This document shows, piece by piece, positions 33,278-42,181 of a stretch of DNA of 64,000 nt. The position numbers and the translations under genes were made by a program. A model generated the notes under the pieces. It had not been told where the DNA came from. It saw only the letters and a list, made by a program, of their open reading frames with translations, and did no database searches. The stretch's first letter is position 1. Each line of letters starts with the position of its first letter. This DNA comes from Halogeometricum sp. S1BR25-6 (GTDB lineage Archaea; Halobacteriota; Halobacteria; Halobacteriales; Haloferacaceae): positions 310,001-374,000 of the forward strand of contig NZ_JAMQOP010000002.1 of NCBI RefSeq assembly GCF_031624495.1. Direction: 5' to 3'.

Positions 33278-34126
33278 ATGGAAGACCTGGGTACGCCGGT
33301 CCTCGACAACCACCTGCACCTGAACCCGACGCACGGTCGAGGTATCGACGCCGTCCGCGACTTCGCGCGCCTCGGCGGCACCCACCTCCTCGTGGTGAAC
33401 CGCCCGTCGTGGCACTTCGGTATCGAGGCCAGCGAGCGGGAGGATTTCCGACCCGTCTTCGAGGAGACTATCGACGTCGTCGAGGAGGCGACCGAGGAAC
33501 TGCCGGGGCGCGCGTGGCCCGTCCTCGGCGTCCACCCCGGCCTCGTCTCCCGCCTCGTCGACGAACGCGACCTCTCGGCGGCCGAGGCGCGCGACGTGAT
33601 GCGCTCGGGGTTGGACCTCGCGTCCGAGTACGTCCGCGACGGGGCGGCCCTCGGTCTGAAGTCGGGGCGGCCGCACTACGACGTGGACGACGAGGTGTGG
33701 GAGGCGTCGAACGACGTGATGCGGCACGCCTTCGACCTCGGCGCGGAACTGGACTGCGCCGTCCAACTGCACACCGAGTCGACCGAGGACCTCTCGGAGG
33801 TCGCCGAGTGGGCCGCCGAGGCGGGGATGGACCCCGAGAGGGTCGTGAAACACTACGCCGCGGGGCGACTCGCGGGGCCGACGCCGAGCGTCATGAGCGA
33901 GAAGGACCGCCTCGAAACCGCGGCCGACCGGGGCGAATCGTTCCTGATGGAGACGGACTTCGTCGACGACGCCGACCGGCCGGGCGCGGTGCTCGGTCCG
34001 AAGACGGTGCCCCGGCGCGTGCGGTGGATGCTGGAGGAGGGGTGGGACGACGCCGTGGAGACGGCGCACGTCGAGACGCCGCGGGCCGTGTACGGTATCG
34101 ACACGCGCGGAACGCTGGAGCGCTGA
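33278..34126 (+). CDS. TatD-family metal-dependent hydrolase
   Basis: TatD proteins are TIM-barrel metallohydrolases, some acting as DNases. The 282-residue protein has the HxH motif in LDNHLHLNPTHGRG, then VLGVHPGLVSRLVDERDLS, LKSGRPHYDVDDEVWEASN, and QLHTESTEDL for further metal ligands, plus a terminal acidic region MLMETDFVDD-like (FLMETDFVDDADR). It is the archaeal subtype. TTTTAC at 33250-33255 lies 26 nt before ATG 33278, which indicates a leaderless start. Confidence 0.9.
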   Translation: MEDLGTPVLDNHLHLNPTHGRGIDAVRDFARLGGTHLLVVNRPSWHFGIEASEREDFRPVFEETIDVVEEATEELPGRAWPVLGVHPGLVSRLVDERDLSAAEARDVMRSGLDLASEYVRDGAALGLKSGRPHYDVDDEVWEASNDVMRHAFDLGAELDCAVQLHTESTEDLSEVAEWAAEAGMDPERVVKHYAAGRLAGPTPSVMSEKDRLETAADRGESFLMETDFVDDADRPGAVLGPKTVPRRVRWMLEEGWDDAVETAHVETPRAVYGIDTRGTLER

Positions 34127-34292
34127 ATCCGTCCGGTCGGCGACCCGGAGACTCGGGAACGCGCTCACGCCCCGTGAGGCGCCCACACCGTCGATTCGCC
34201 GCCGTCGACCCGCCGATTCGCCGCGAACGCGCCGCGCTCGGACCCCGCGGACATAGGAAAGGCATTTGAACGACCACCGGGATGGTTGAGAC

Positions 34293-34883
34293 ATGACCGA
34301 GGCCGAGGAGACCTACTACACGAGAGAGCGTTGGCAGAACTGGATTTCGCGCGTCGAGGAGGAGGAACTCGACCCGGAGAACGAGGACTCCGCTCGACTG
34401 CTCTTGAATCTGCAGGACGACGCCGCCATCGCGGTGGCGAAAATCGTCTCCGCCTACGAGGAGGGGACGCTCTCCGAGGAGGACGCTCTCGAAGAGATAG
34501 AGGGCGTCCGCGAAATCGTCCTCTCGGAACCGGAGTTCGAGGGCGACGACGTCGAGGAGAAGGTGATGCTCATCGACGGCGTCCAGACGAGTCTTGTCTG
34601 CGTCTTCTACGCCGCCGAGGAGTACATCGTCGCCGGCCCCGCCGAGGAGGCCCCCCTGGAAGAGTACGTGCAGGTGGCCGCCGAGGCCGAACAGGAGGAG
34701 GACTTGGACGCCGCGCTCGGCTACCTCGTGCAGGCGGGCACGCGCATTATCGAGGGCGACGAACTCGACATGTCCGTCGCCGAAGAGATCGAGTACGGTC
34801 TCGTCTCCGAGTGGCTCAATGGCCTCGACAGCCTCCAGAGCGCCATGAGCGACCCCGAAGTCGTCGAAGAAGAGGACGAGTAG
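34293..34883 (+). CDS. DUF2150 family protein
   Basis: The 196-residue acidic protein begins MTEAEETYYTRERWQNWISRV and has the DUF2150 pattern (LLLNLQDDAAIAVAKIVSAY, VCVFYAAEEYIVAGP). DUF2150 is an archaeal family with no assigned role; it is mostly helical. ATG 34293. It is followed by an intergenic region bearing the promoter of the pilin-like gene. Confidence 0.88.
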   Translation: MTEAEETYYTRERWQNWISRVEEEELDPENEDSARLLLNLQDDAAIAVAKIVSAYEEGTLSEEDALEEIEGVREIVLSEPEFEGDDVEEKVMLIDGVQTSLVCVFYAAEEYIVAGPAEEAPLEEYVQVAAEAEQEEDLDAALGYLVQAGTRIIEGDELDMSVAEEIEYGLVSEWLNGLDSLQSAMSDPEVVEEEDE

Positions 34884-34988
34884 ACGAGCGAGCGACGGCC
34901 GGACGCTCTTCGCCGGGCCTCGCGCGCCCGCGCCTCTCTACGGTCTCCCGGAGGAATACTTTTATCTGACAGTCACACAATCCGATGT

Positions 34989-36914
34989 ATGGACTTTGGG
35001 GGGGACGACCGGGGGGTCACCGTTCAGATCGGGGCGGTGCTGTTGTTCGGGTTCCTCGTGGTGTCGATGTCGCTGTACCAAGCGACGGTGGTTCCGCAGG
35101 AGAACGAACGCGTCGAATTCAACCACAACCAGCGCGCGGTGAGCGACATGCAGGAGGTACGGAACGCCGTCGTTCGAGCAGGAACGACGGGCGAATCCGC
35201 GCCGGTCACGGTCGAACTCGGGACGCGATACCGCGCGCGCGCGATGTTCGTGAACCCGTCACCGCCGGGCGGAACGCTCTCGACGTCGCCGCTCGGCGAG
35301 GTGTCGATTCGGAACGCCGCCGTCGATGACGCGACTACGGCGGAGAGCGACTACCCCGACATCGCCGATTTCTGGAACGAGACGCGCCGGTATCCGACGA
35401 ACTCGCTCACCTATCGCCCGTCGTACAACAGGTTCCGAGACGCGCCGACGACGGTGTACGAAAACGGCGTCCTCTACAACCGCTTCGACCGCGGGAACGA
35501 GACGGTGACTCTCGCGAAGACCGGACAGACGCTCGTCTCCGGTGAACGCATCTCAGTCGTGACGCTGACCGGAAACCTCTCTCGCGGCGGGTCTCGGACG
35601 CTCTCCGTCGACCCCGAGACGGTGAGTCAGTCCTCCCGAACGATATCGGTCACGAACGAGTCGGCGGGTCCCCTCACCGTCGTCGTCCCGACGGGCCTCT
35701 CCGCGAACGACTGGCGGGAACTGCTCCGAGACTCCGGACAGATGCGGGGCGACGGCGGGCGCGTCCTCAACGTGTCCGCGGGACCGTCGACCGGAACCGT
35801 CGAAATCACGCTGGAACCGGGAGTGACGTATCAACTCAGTCTGTCGCGCGTTCGCGTCGGCGCAGGATCCGAACGCCCCGAAGCGCGGTATCTGACGAAC
35901 GTCGAGACGCTCGAACCGACGCTCAGAGTCGGCGAGTCCGACGCGTTCGTCGTCGAAGCGCGCGACGAGTACAACAACCCGGTCGGCGCGACGGTGAACT
36001 GGTCAGTCGAGGGCGGCGTCATCGACGGTCCGGTCACCGTGGCCCCCGGGCGCTACCGCTTCGTCTACACACCGTCGGACGAGACGACCACCGACGAGGT
36101 GCGCCTGAGTCTCGACGACCCCACCGACGCCGAGTTCGACGCGCGCGACCCCCGAGACGTGCGGGTCGAGGTCGACATCGCCTCGGGCGGCGGTGACGGC
36201 GATGGCGGCGGAGACGACGGTGGAAACGTCGACGACCCCGGGTTCGCCTACAACGACGTGGACGGCGACGGGAGCTACGATTCGACCCAGGATGCCAAGA
36301 TTCCGGAGAGTGAACTCGCGGACGGTCAATACGATGCCGGGAACGACCAGTTGGTCATCCCCGCGAGCAGTTCCGACATCAGCGCGGACAGCATCGACTT
36401 CCAAGGCGGTCAGGGCGTCTACCTCGCCCCAGACGTGACCGCGACAGCCGGCGGTGCGACGGGGAAAATCACCATCGACGGCGGCGACGGCGACGTGATC
36501 GTCGCGGGCGCGACGCTCACGGCGAACGGTGACAACGCGGACGCTTCCCTCAGCGCGAACGGAAACATCGACGTTCGGGACTCAACCATCGCTGGCCACG
36601 GGGACGTCCGACTCAGCGCGACCGGATGGGTGAACGCCTCCGGTGCGACGCTCCACGCCGACAAGGACCAATCGGACGTCATCCTCGAGTCCAGCGGGGA
36701 CGACATCGACCTCACGGGTGCGGTCTTAAAGGCCACGCGGAAGGATCAGTCCAATACTTCGCCGCAAAACGACGTTATCGCGCGGGTACCAAACGATCCC
36801 TCGCAGTATACGGTGTTCGTCGACGGGGCGACGTTCGTCGACGAAGACGACTCTCTCGACGTCTCGCCGGACGGAGCGGAGAGCGGAACCCCCGCTTCCG
36901 GCGGCGTCGTCTGA
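34989..36914 (+). CDS. Large pilin-like secreted surface protein
   Basis: The 641-residue protein has an N-terminal signal resembling archaeal class III (pilin-type) sequences: GGDDRGVTVQIGAVLLFGFL and VVSMSLYQATVVPQENERVEF (residues 5-45), then a long beta-rich exposed part. The middle holds an Ig-like or CARDB-like segment (GATVNWSVEGGVIDGPVTVA) and a Gly/Asp-rich linker (GGGDGDGGGDDGG), and the C-terminal third is a series of parallel-beta-like repeats rich in Asp and Ser. It resembles haloarchaeal surface proteins whose function is unknown. TTTATC at 34961-34966 lies about 26 nt before ATG 34989, so it is leaderless. Confidence 0.75.
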   Translation: MDFGGDDRGVTVQIGAVLLFGFLVVSMSLYQATVVPQENERVEFNHNQRAVSDMQEVRNAVVRAGTTGESAPVTVELGTRYRARAMFVNPSPPGGTLSTSPLGEVSIRNAAVDDATTAESDYPDIADFWNETRRYPTNSLTYRPSYNRFRDAPTTVYENGVLYNRFDRGNETVTLAKTGQTLVSGERISVVTLTGNLSRGGSRTLSVDPETVSQSSRTISVTNESAGPLTVVVPTGLSANDWRELLRDSGQMRGDGGRVLNVSAGPSTGTVEITLEPGVTYQLSLSRVRVGAGSERPEARYLTNVETLEPTLRVGESDAFVVEARDEYNNPVGATVNWSVEGGVIDGPVTVAPGRYRFVYTPSDETTTDEVRLSLDDPTDAEFDARDPRDVRVEVDIASGGGDGDGGGDDGGNVDDPGFAYNDVDGDGSYDSTQDAKIPESELADGQYDAGNDQLVIPASSSDISADSIDFQGGQGVYLAPDVTATAGGATGKITIDGGDGDVIVAGATLTANGDNADASLSANGNIDVRDSTIAGHGDVRLSATGWVNASGATLHADKDQSDVILESSGDDIDLTGAVLKATRKDQSNTSPQNDVIARVPNDPSQYTVFVDGATFVDEDDSLDVSPDGAESGTPASGGVV

Positions 36915-36988
36915 TTAGCTCTGAGTTCGACAGCTGACGTAACACCTCATCGACAAACCCATATGGCCGGGCTTCGGAGTGAAGAACT

Positions 36989-38326
36989 ATGACAGCCGTC
37001 GGCATCGACGCCATCGAGATATGGACGGGCAAGCTCAGACTCGACCTGCCGAACACGTTCGCGCCGGCGATGGGCGAGGACCCCGAGAAGTACACGAAGG
37101 GACTCGGTCTCGAATCGTCATCGTTCCCTGATACGTACGAGGACATCGTCACCATGGGTGCGAACGCGGCCAAGCGCCTGATGGACCGCAGAGGGCTGAC
37201 GCCCGACGATATCGGTCGCATCGACGTGGCCACCGAGTCGGCGTTCGACAACTCCAAGCCCGTCTCGACGTACATCGCGGGCTGTCTCGAACAGGTGTAC
37301 GACGGCGACTTCCACCACGCGAACAAAGGTGAGCGCAAGTTCGCCTGCCTCGCCGGCACCCAGAGCATCGACGACGCCTACAACTGGATCAAGGCGGGGC
37401 GCAACCGCGGCCTCGGCGCCCTCGTCATCGCCACCGACACCGCCCTGTACGAACGCGGCGACCCGGGCGAGGCGACACAGGGCGCCGGCGCCGTCGCCAT
37501 GCTCATCACGGAGAACCCCTCCATCGTCGAACTCTCGACCGAACAGGGCTACGGCAGCGCCGACGAGACGGACTTCCTGAAGCCGAACCAGCAGTTCCCG
37601 AGCGTCGACGGCAAACGTTCGGTCCAAGTGTATCTCGCGCGCATGCGGGAGGCGCTCGAAGACTACGAATCCGTCTCGGGGGACACCCACCCCGACGACT
37701 TCGAGTACATCCCGTTCCACACGCCGTTCCCCGGCATGGTCCGGAAGGCGGCCGTCCTCGGCTACCGGCACATGACGCGCGACACCGACGTGGAGGAGGC
37801 CCTCGCCGAGGAGATCGGGATGCAACCCCGCGAGGAGGCGTACGACTCCCGCGAGGAGTACGAGGAGGCCATCCGCGCCTACATGGACGAACTGAAGGGG
37901 ACCGACCGCTACCGCGAGTGGTACGGTCGCGTCATCGAACCGACGCTGGAGATATCGCGCAACGTCGGCAACTGGTACACGGGGTCGGTCCACATCGCCC
38001 GCCTCTCGGCGCTCCGCGACGCCCTCGAACGCGGCGAGGACCTGACCGGCAAGAAGTTGCTCGTCGGGTCGTACGGCTCCGGCGCCCAGGCGGAGATTCA
38101 CGCCGAGACGGTCGTCGAGGGCTGGGAGGACCACGTCGAATCCATCGACGTGGACGACCAACTCGCCCGCCGGTACGACATCTCCTACGACGAGTACGAA
38201 CTCGTCCACGACGTTCACAACCACGACAAGGAGACCGACGTCGACCGGTTCAGCCCCCCCGAGGAGGAGTTCGTCTTTACCGGATGGGGTCGGATGAACG
38301 AGCGCCGCTACGACTACGTGGAGTAG
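36989..38326 (+). CDS. hmgB: Hydroxymethylglutaryl-CoA synthase
   Basis: It condenses acetyl-CoA with acetoacetyl-CoA to HMG-CoA, the first committed step to mevalonate and archaeal lipids. The 445-residue protein has the catalytic Cys120 in RKFACLAGTQS and Glu83 in ATESAFDNSK, plus HTPFPGMVRKAAVLGY and VGSYGSGAQAEIH. All expected archaeal-type features are intact. ATG 36989. HTH regulators of unknown target lie convergent on the other side (38415 and 38793). Confidence 0.95.
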   Translation: MTAVGIDAIEIWTGKLRLDLPNTFAPAMGEDPEKYTKGLGLESSSFPDTYEDIVTMGANAAKRLMDRRGLTPDDIGRIDVATESAFDNSKPVSTYIAGCLEQVYDGDFHHANKGERKFACLAGTQSIDDAYNWIKAGRNRGLGALVIATDTALYERGDPGEATQGAGAVAMLITENPSIVELSTEQGYGSADETDFLKPNQQFPSVDGKRSVQVYLARMREALEDYESVSGDTHPDDFEYIPFHTPFPGMVRKAAVLGYRHMTRDTDVEEALAEEIGMQPREEAYDSREEYEEAIRAYMDELKGTDRYREWYGRVIEPTLEISRNVGNWYTGSVHIARLSALRDALERGEDLTGKKLLVGSYGSGAQAEIHAETVVEGWEDHVESIDVDDQLARRYDISYDEYELVHDVHNHDKETDVDRFSPPEEEFVFTGWGRMNERRYDYVE

Positions 38327-38414
38327 CGGGGAGCGTTCGCTCCCCTCGACCGCACCGGTCCCGTCGGCGCGCGACTCCGCTCCGGGCGCGTTTTACTCAA
38401 CCCGACTGCCCGAG

Positions 38415-38732
38415 TCAGCCGTCGGCGTCGTCCGGACGGTTCCGGTCGAGGTCGGCCGCGAGACCGTCCGCGCCGACGCCGAACGTCACTTCTTCGAGGC
38501 GGCAGGCGTACGCCGCGTAGTGGTTGCCGTCGGCGTCGTAACGCGTCTCCCGCGCCAGCAGGTCGCGGCCTTCGAGCGCGTCGAGTCGTCGGTAGACGGT
38601 CGGTTTCGACACGTCGCAGGCGGCGGCGAGTTCGCTCGCGGAGCGCGGGCACTCGCTGGTGTGCACGAGTATCCGCCTGACCGACCGGTCGCCCAGCAGG
38701 TCGAGCAGTCCCCCCGCGTCGGCGTGTGACAC
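38415..38732 (-). CDS. Winged-helix ArsR-like regulator
   Basis: From GTG 38732 the 105-residue protein reads SHADAGGLLDLLGDRSVRRI then VHTSECPRSASELAAACDVS and KPTVYRRLDALEGRDLLA, a clear winged-helix DNA-binding domain with wing RETRYDADGNHYAAY. Haloarchaea have many such one-domain regulators. The alternative start at 38759 is TTG and yields an atypical extension. No metal ligands are conspicuous; the signal is unknown. It is next to the 38793 HTH gene and opposite hmgB. Confidence 0.75.
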   Translation of the reverse strand: MSHADAGGLLDLLGDRSVRRILVHTSECPRSASELAAACDVSKPTVYRRLDALEGRDLLARETRYDADGNHYAAYACRLEEVTFGVGADGLAADLDRNRPDDADG

Positions 38733-38792
38733 GGTCGCACGAACGGACGACGCACACAAGAGTCCGGCGGCTGGGGGGGGGAGGTGACGAAG

Positions 38793-39500
38793 CTACGAGA
38801 TGGTGCGCAGGTCTTCGAGCATCGCGTCGAGGTCGCGGTTCGCGATGGCCAGCGAGAAGCCGTCGATGCCGGCGAGGGCCGGGGCGTGCTCCCAGAGGTC
38901 CTCCTCTTCCAGTCCGTGGAGGATGACGGCGTTCGGCGTCGGGTTCACGACGCGCATGGCCACGAGCGGCGACTCCCCGCGGCTGACGTGCGTGAACACG
39001 AGCGCGCGACTGGTCGACTGGCCGTACAGGCGGTAGAACTCCTCCGAGGAGAGTCGGGTGATGGCCTGGATGCTGTTGATGACGGTGTGACCGCTCACCT
39101 GGTCGTGGTCGCCGCGGACGAGTTCGGTCGCGTCCATCACCTCGTAGAGGCGTTCCAGCGGCACGGAGGTGGGATACTCGCGGAGGTCTTGGACGATGTC
39201 GCTCTCGAACCCCGCGGAGATGACGCGGGCGTACTGCCGGATGCGACTGCCGCCGCGCGACTCGTCGATGTCGAGGAGCGCCTCGACCATCCGGCGGACG
39301 ACGCCGATGCCGGGGCTCTCGCGCCGTCCGCTCTCGTAGTCGGAGATGACGGACGACGACACGTCGAGTTCCTCGGCGAGCACGGTCTGTGAGATGTCGA
39401 AGTCCGTGCGCCACTTGCGGAGCGTCGCGCCCGCGTCGTCGCTCAGCGTTATCTCGCCGGCGATACGGCGCGCGAGTTCGTCGCGCGGGACGTCCGTCAT
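38793..39500 (-). CDS. HTH (Cro/C1-type) transcriptional regulator
   Basis: The 235-residue protein has an N-terminal lambda-repressor-like HTH (about residues 23-70: LRKWRTDFDISQTVLAEELD, VSSSVISDYESGRRESPGIG) and a C-terminal domain of about 140 residues of the COG1709 type found in archaea (SGHTVINSIQAITRLSSEEFY, ALVFTHVSRGESPLVAMRVV). It likely senses a metabolite or interacts with another protein. ATG 39500. It lies next to hmgB, a linkage I recall from other haloarchaea, so a role in isoprenoid gene control is possible but untested. Confidence 0.85.
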   Translation of the reverse strand: MTDVPRDELARRIAGEITLSDDAGATLRKWRTDFDISQTVLAEELDVSSSVISDYESGRRESPGIGVVRRMVEALLDIDESRGGSRIRQYARVISAGFESDIVQDLREYPTSVPLERLYEVMDATELVRGDHDQVSGHTVINSIQAITRLSSEEFYRLYGQSTSRALVFTHVSRGESPLVAMRVVNPTPNAVILHGLEEEDLWEHAPALAGIDGFSLAIANRDLDAMLEDLRTIS

Positions 39501-39662
39501 CGGATGCCTCCCGCGCCTCGGTCGTACCGATCCATGCTAGTCTACTGCCCTCTGCGCGACTGCGACGCAAAAGAATATCGAAAGTGGGGTTCGACGAACG
39601 ACGAGCGCGAACGACTGCCGTCCCGAGCAAACGTTCAAGAGGAGTCCGAGACAGTGACTGTC

Positions 39663-40343
39663 GTGCCATCTACTATCGTCCACCTCGCGATAGCCGGTCT
39701 CGTCGCCGCCGCCCTCCTCGGCGAGGAGTTCGACGCGCGGAGCGCACTCGTCGTCGCCGGCTTCACCGTCCTCCCGGATTTGGACGTGCTCGCCGAACCG
39801 GTGCTCCCCGGCGCGCACCGCTCGCTCGGTCACACGCTGTTGCTTCCAGCGCTGGTCTTCGCCGTCCTCCTCTGGGACACGCGCCGCGGCGCCGCCTCCG
39901 CCCTCTACCGCCGCTACTGCGTCCGCGGACTGAAAGTGGCGTGGACGGGGGCGTTCTGCCTGTTCGGAGCCGCCATCCTCCCGGACCTGTTTCTCGGCGG
40001 CGTCAACGCCTTCTACCCCCTGCACGACCGCTTCTACGTGTTCAACGGGGAACTGTACTACTCCACCGACCGGGGGTGGGTGCAGACGTTCGTCGACCTC
40101 TCGCCGCCGGACCTGAATCCGGAACCGAATTCGTTGCGGACGACGGCCAACTTCCGGTTCCGGACGGTGCTCGACGCGGCGCCGACGCGCGGGGTGGAGC
40201 AGACGGTCGAAGCGGAACGCGTCGAACGGCTCTTCCCGGTGGCGATGGCCGGGTTCCGCTTCGCGCTGGTGCTCGTCTCGGCCGTCGTGGTGGCGATTCG
40301 ATTCGGTGGCGACCGGTATCTGGCGCGCCTGCTCGGCGAGTAG
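39663..40343 (+). CDS. Membrane-bound metal-dependent hydrolase (YdjM-like)
   Basis: From GTG 39663 the 226-residue protein has four to five membrane segments and the YdjM/LexA-binding hydrolase-like motifs PSTIVHLAIAGLVAAALLG, TVLPDLDVLAEPVLPGAHRS and LGHTLLLPALV, with HLA, PDLD and HR-S-GHT-type metal ligands. Function is uncertain; it may hydrolyse a phospho-ester at the membrane. The upstream ATG at 39504 is rejected because the extension is not membrane-like. Alone between HTH and GNAT genes. Confidence 0.85.
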   Translation: MPSTIVHLAIAGLVAAALLGEEFDARSALVVAGFTVLPDLDVLAEPVLPGAHRSLGHTLLLPALVFAVLLWDTRRGAASALYRRYCVRGLKVAWTGAFCLFGAAILPDLFLGGVNAFYPLHDRFYVFNGELYYSTDRGWVQTFVDLSPPDLNPEPNSLRTTANFRFRTVLDAAPTRGVEQTVEAERVERLFPVAMAGFRFALVLVSAVVVAIRFGGDRYLARLLGE

Positions 40344-40421
40344 CGTCGTGGGCGCGGCGGCGTCGATATCCTCGCCGACGGTACCGGCGCGTTCTTGTCT
40401 CCCAGCGACGACGAGGAACCG

Positions 40422-40943
40422 ATGACCGACGCGACGATTCGACCGTACGAGGGCGGCGACGCCGAGGGGCTGTGGAGACTGAAGCGCGGCTTCGAACTCG
40501 GCATCGGCGCGGAGACGGGTCCCGACGGAAAGGCGGCGGCGTACGAGGCGAAACTGACGGACGACTACCGGAAGCGGTGGCTCGACTGGGTCGACCGCTG
40601 CGTCGACGAGGACGGCGCGTGCGTGAACGTCGCCGTCGCGGCGGACGGCGGGGGCGAGGAGTCCGCGGGCGCCGAACTCGTCGGCTACTCGTTTCTGCTC
40701 CCCGAGTCGCTGTCGTTCGTCTGGGACGCTGCCGTCCTCAACGAGATATTCGTCGCGCCCGAGCGCCGGGGGTCGAGCGTCGCGGACGGTCTGATGGACG
40801 CCGCCGTCGACTGCGCCCGCGCGCAGGACCTCCCCTTAGAGCGGATGGTGCTCGACGTGGACCGCGAGAACGACCGGGCGAAGGCGTTCTACGAGCGCTA
40901 CGGCTTCTCGCACTGGGGGGAGATGGTCGCGCGGGACCTGTAG
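40422..40943 (+). CDS. GNAT family N-acetyltransferase
   Basis: The 173-residue protein has the GNAT fold: DATIRPYEGGDAEGLWRLKR at the start, LNEIFVAPERRGSSVADGLM (motif A, acetyl-CoA pyrophosphate loop) and RAKAFYERYGFSHWGEM (motif B). Such enzymes acetylate amino groups of proteins or small molecules using acetyl-CoA. Substrate is unknown. ATG 40422. The neighbouring gene on the opposite strand is also a GNAT. Confidence 0.88.
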   Translation: MTDATIRPYEGGDAEGLWRLKRGFELGIGAETGPDGKAAAYEAKLTDDYRKRWLDWVDRCVDEDGACVNVAVAADGGGEESAGAELVGYSFLLPESLSFVWDAAVLNEIFVAPERRGSSVADGLMDAAVDCARAQDLPLERMVLDVDRENDRAKAFYERYGFSHWGEMVARDL

Positions 40944-40948
40944 TCAGG

Positions 40949-41584
40949 TCACTCGGACGCCTCGTCCGTCCAGCGGAGCGTCGCGGTTCGCTCGCCGCCC
41001 GCCTCGCGCCACTCCTCCTGCGAGACGCTGTACCGGACGGCCGGCGCCGGGTCGCCGTCGCGTTCGATTCGATTGCGGAACTCGCCCTCGCGCCGCCCGC
41101 CGGCCGCCTCGACGTACCGGCGGATGGCGGCCTCGCTCTTCTCGTTGCCGGAGATGTGCTCGACGGCGCACAGCGACACGTCGAACTCGCCGAACGCCAC
41201 CTCGAAGAACGCCCGCGCGCGTTCGCCGGAGTAGCCGCGGCCCCAGAACCGCTTTCGGAGCCACGTGCCGAAGACGGCGGTGTCGCGGTCCCACTGGAAG
41301 TCGAGTCCGGCCATCCCGGCGAACTCGCCGGCGCCGTCCTCGCCCTCGCGCGGGCGGACGACGTAGGCGGCCGCCTCCCCGTCGTCCCAGCGCTCCTCAC
41401 ACCGGACGAGGTAGTCGCGAGACTCCTTCGGCGTGGCGTGCGGGTCCCACGGGACGTACTCGGTCACCTCGTCGATGCCGTCCGCGTCCTCGCGGCAGTA
41501 GTCGTAGCACTCTCGCGGGGACACCTCCTCGCGCGTCGCGCGGCGGAGGCTGAGCCGGTCGGTGCGAATCTCGACGGGAAACAC
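40949..41584 (-). CDS. GNAT family N-acetyltransferase (RimJ/RimL type)
   Basis: The 211-residue protein has a RimJ/L-type layout: EIRTDRLSLRRATREEV at the start, EFAGMAGLDFQWDRDTAVFG, and the A motif LRKRFWGRGYSGERARAFFE, then SGNEKSEAAIRRYVEAAGG. It likely acetylates an N-terminus or small amine with acetyl-CoA. The start codon is GTG at 41584. Convergent with the other GNAT gene; no operon. Confidence 0.88.
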   Translation of the reverse strand: MFPVEIRTDRLSLRRATREEVSPRECYDYCREDADGIDEVTEYVPWDPHATPKESRDYLVRCEERWDDGEAAAYVVRPREGEDGAGEFAGMAGLDFQWDRDTAVFGTWLRKRFWGRGYSGERARAFFEVAFGEFDVSLCAVEHISGNEKSEAAIRRYVEAAGGRREGEFRNRIERDGDPAPAVRYSVSQEEWREAGGERTATLRWTDEASE

Positions 41585-41656
41585 GCTATCGAGATGTGAG
41601 TCCGCCGAAAAGAAACTGTCCCGGGTGTGTCACTCGGTGGCTCGGCCCGCCGCGCG

Positions 41657-42109
41657 TCACTCGATACCGCGCGACGTCTTCTCCTTGCGGCCGGTGAGTT
41701 CGTCGGGTTCGAGGCGGTACATCTCGAACTCCAACTCCGCGGAGGGGCGGTCGTAGATGGTGACGAACGGGATGTCCATCGTCCGCATCGCCTCGACGAC
41801 GGTAGAGTCCAGGGCCGCTTCGGTCACCTCCGCGAGGTGGCCGCGGGCGACGACGGATTTCCACCCGTCCGGCGTCTTCTCGTCGACGACGAGGGAGACG
41901 AGGCTCGTGGCGTTGACGAACGTCCGCTTCTCGGACTCGGGAGCGAACGCCAGGCGCAGGTAGACTCGTTCCTCGTCGGGATCGAAGCCGTAGGAGACGG
42001 GAATCGCGTAGGACTCGTTGTCCTTGGCGAACGCGACCACGCCGGTGCCGCCGTCTCCGAGAAACTCGACTACCTCTTCGTGGCTCATGGCGACGGACTG
42101 GTCGGACAT
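41657..42109 (-). CDS. Pyridoxamine 5'-phosphate oxidase-family FMN-binding protein
   Basis: From ATG 42109 the 150-residue protein is a split-barrel flavin-binding fold: SHEEVVEFLGDGGTGVVAFA, ESYAIPVSYGFDPDEERVYL and FVNATSLVSLVVDEKTPDGW. Such haloarchaeal proteins bind FMN or F420 and are not necessarily PNPOx enzymes. An in-frame upstream start at 42142 adds unrelated residues. It is in a stretch with the 42182 membrane gene, same strand, with a 70-bp gap. Confidence 0.85.
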   Translation of the reverse strand: MSDQSVAMSHEEVVEFLGDGGTGVVAFAKDNESYAIPVSYGFDPDEERVYLRLAFAPESEKRTFVNATSLVSLVVDEKTPDGWKSVVARGHLAEVTEAALDSTVVEAMRTMDIPFVTIYDRPSAELEFEMYRLEPDELTGRKEKTSRGIE

Positions 42110-42181
42110 GTCCGGAGAGACGCGCGCCAGCGGCATAATCATCCCTGATGAATCCCATCTCGCGGGAGCGCGCGTCCGGCG

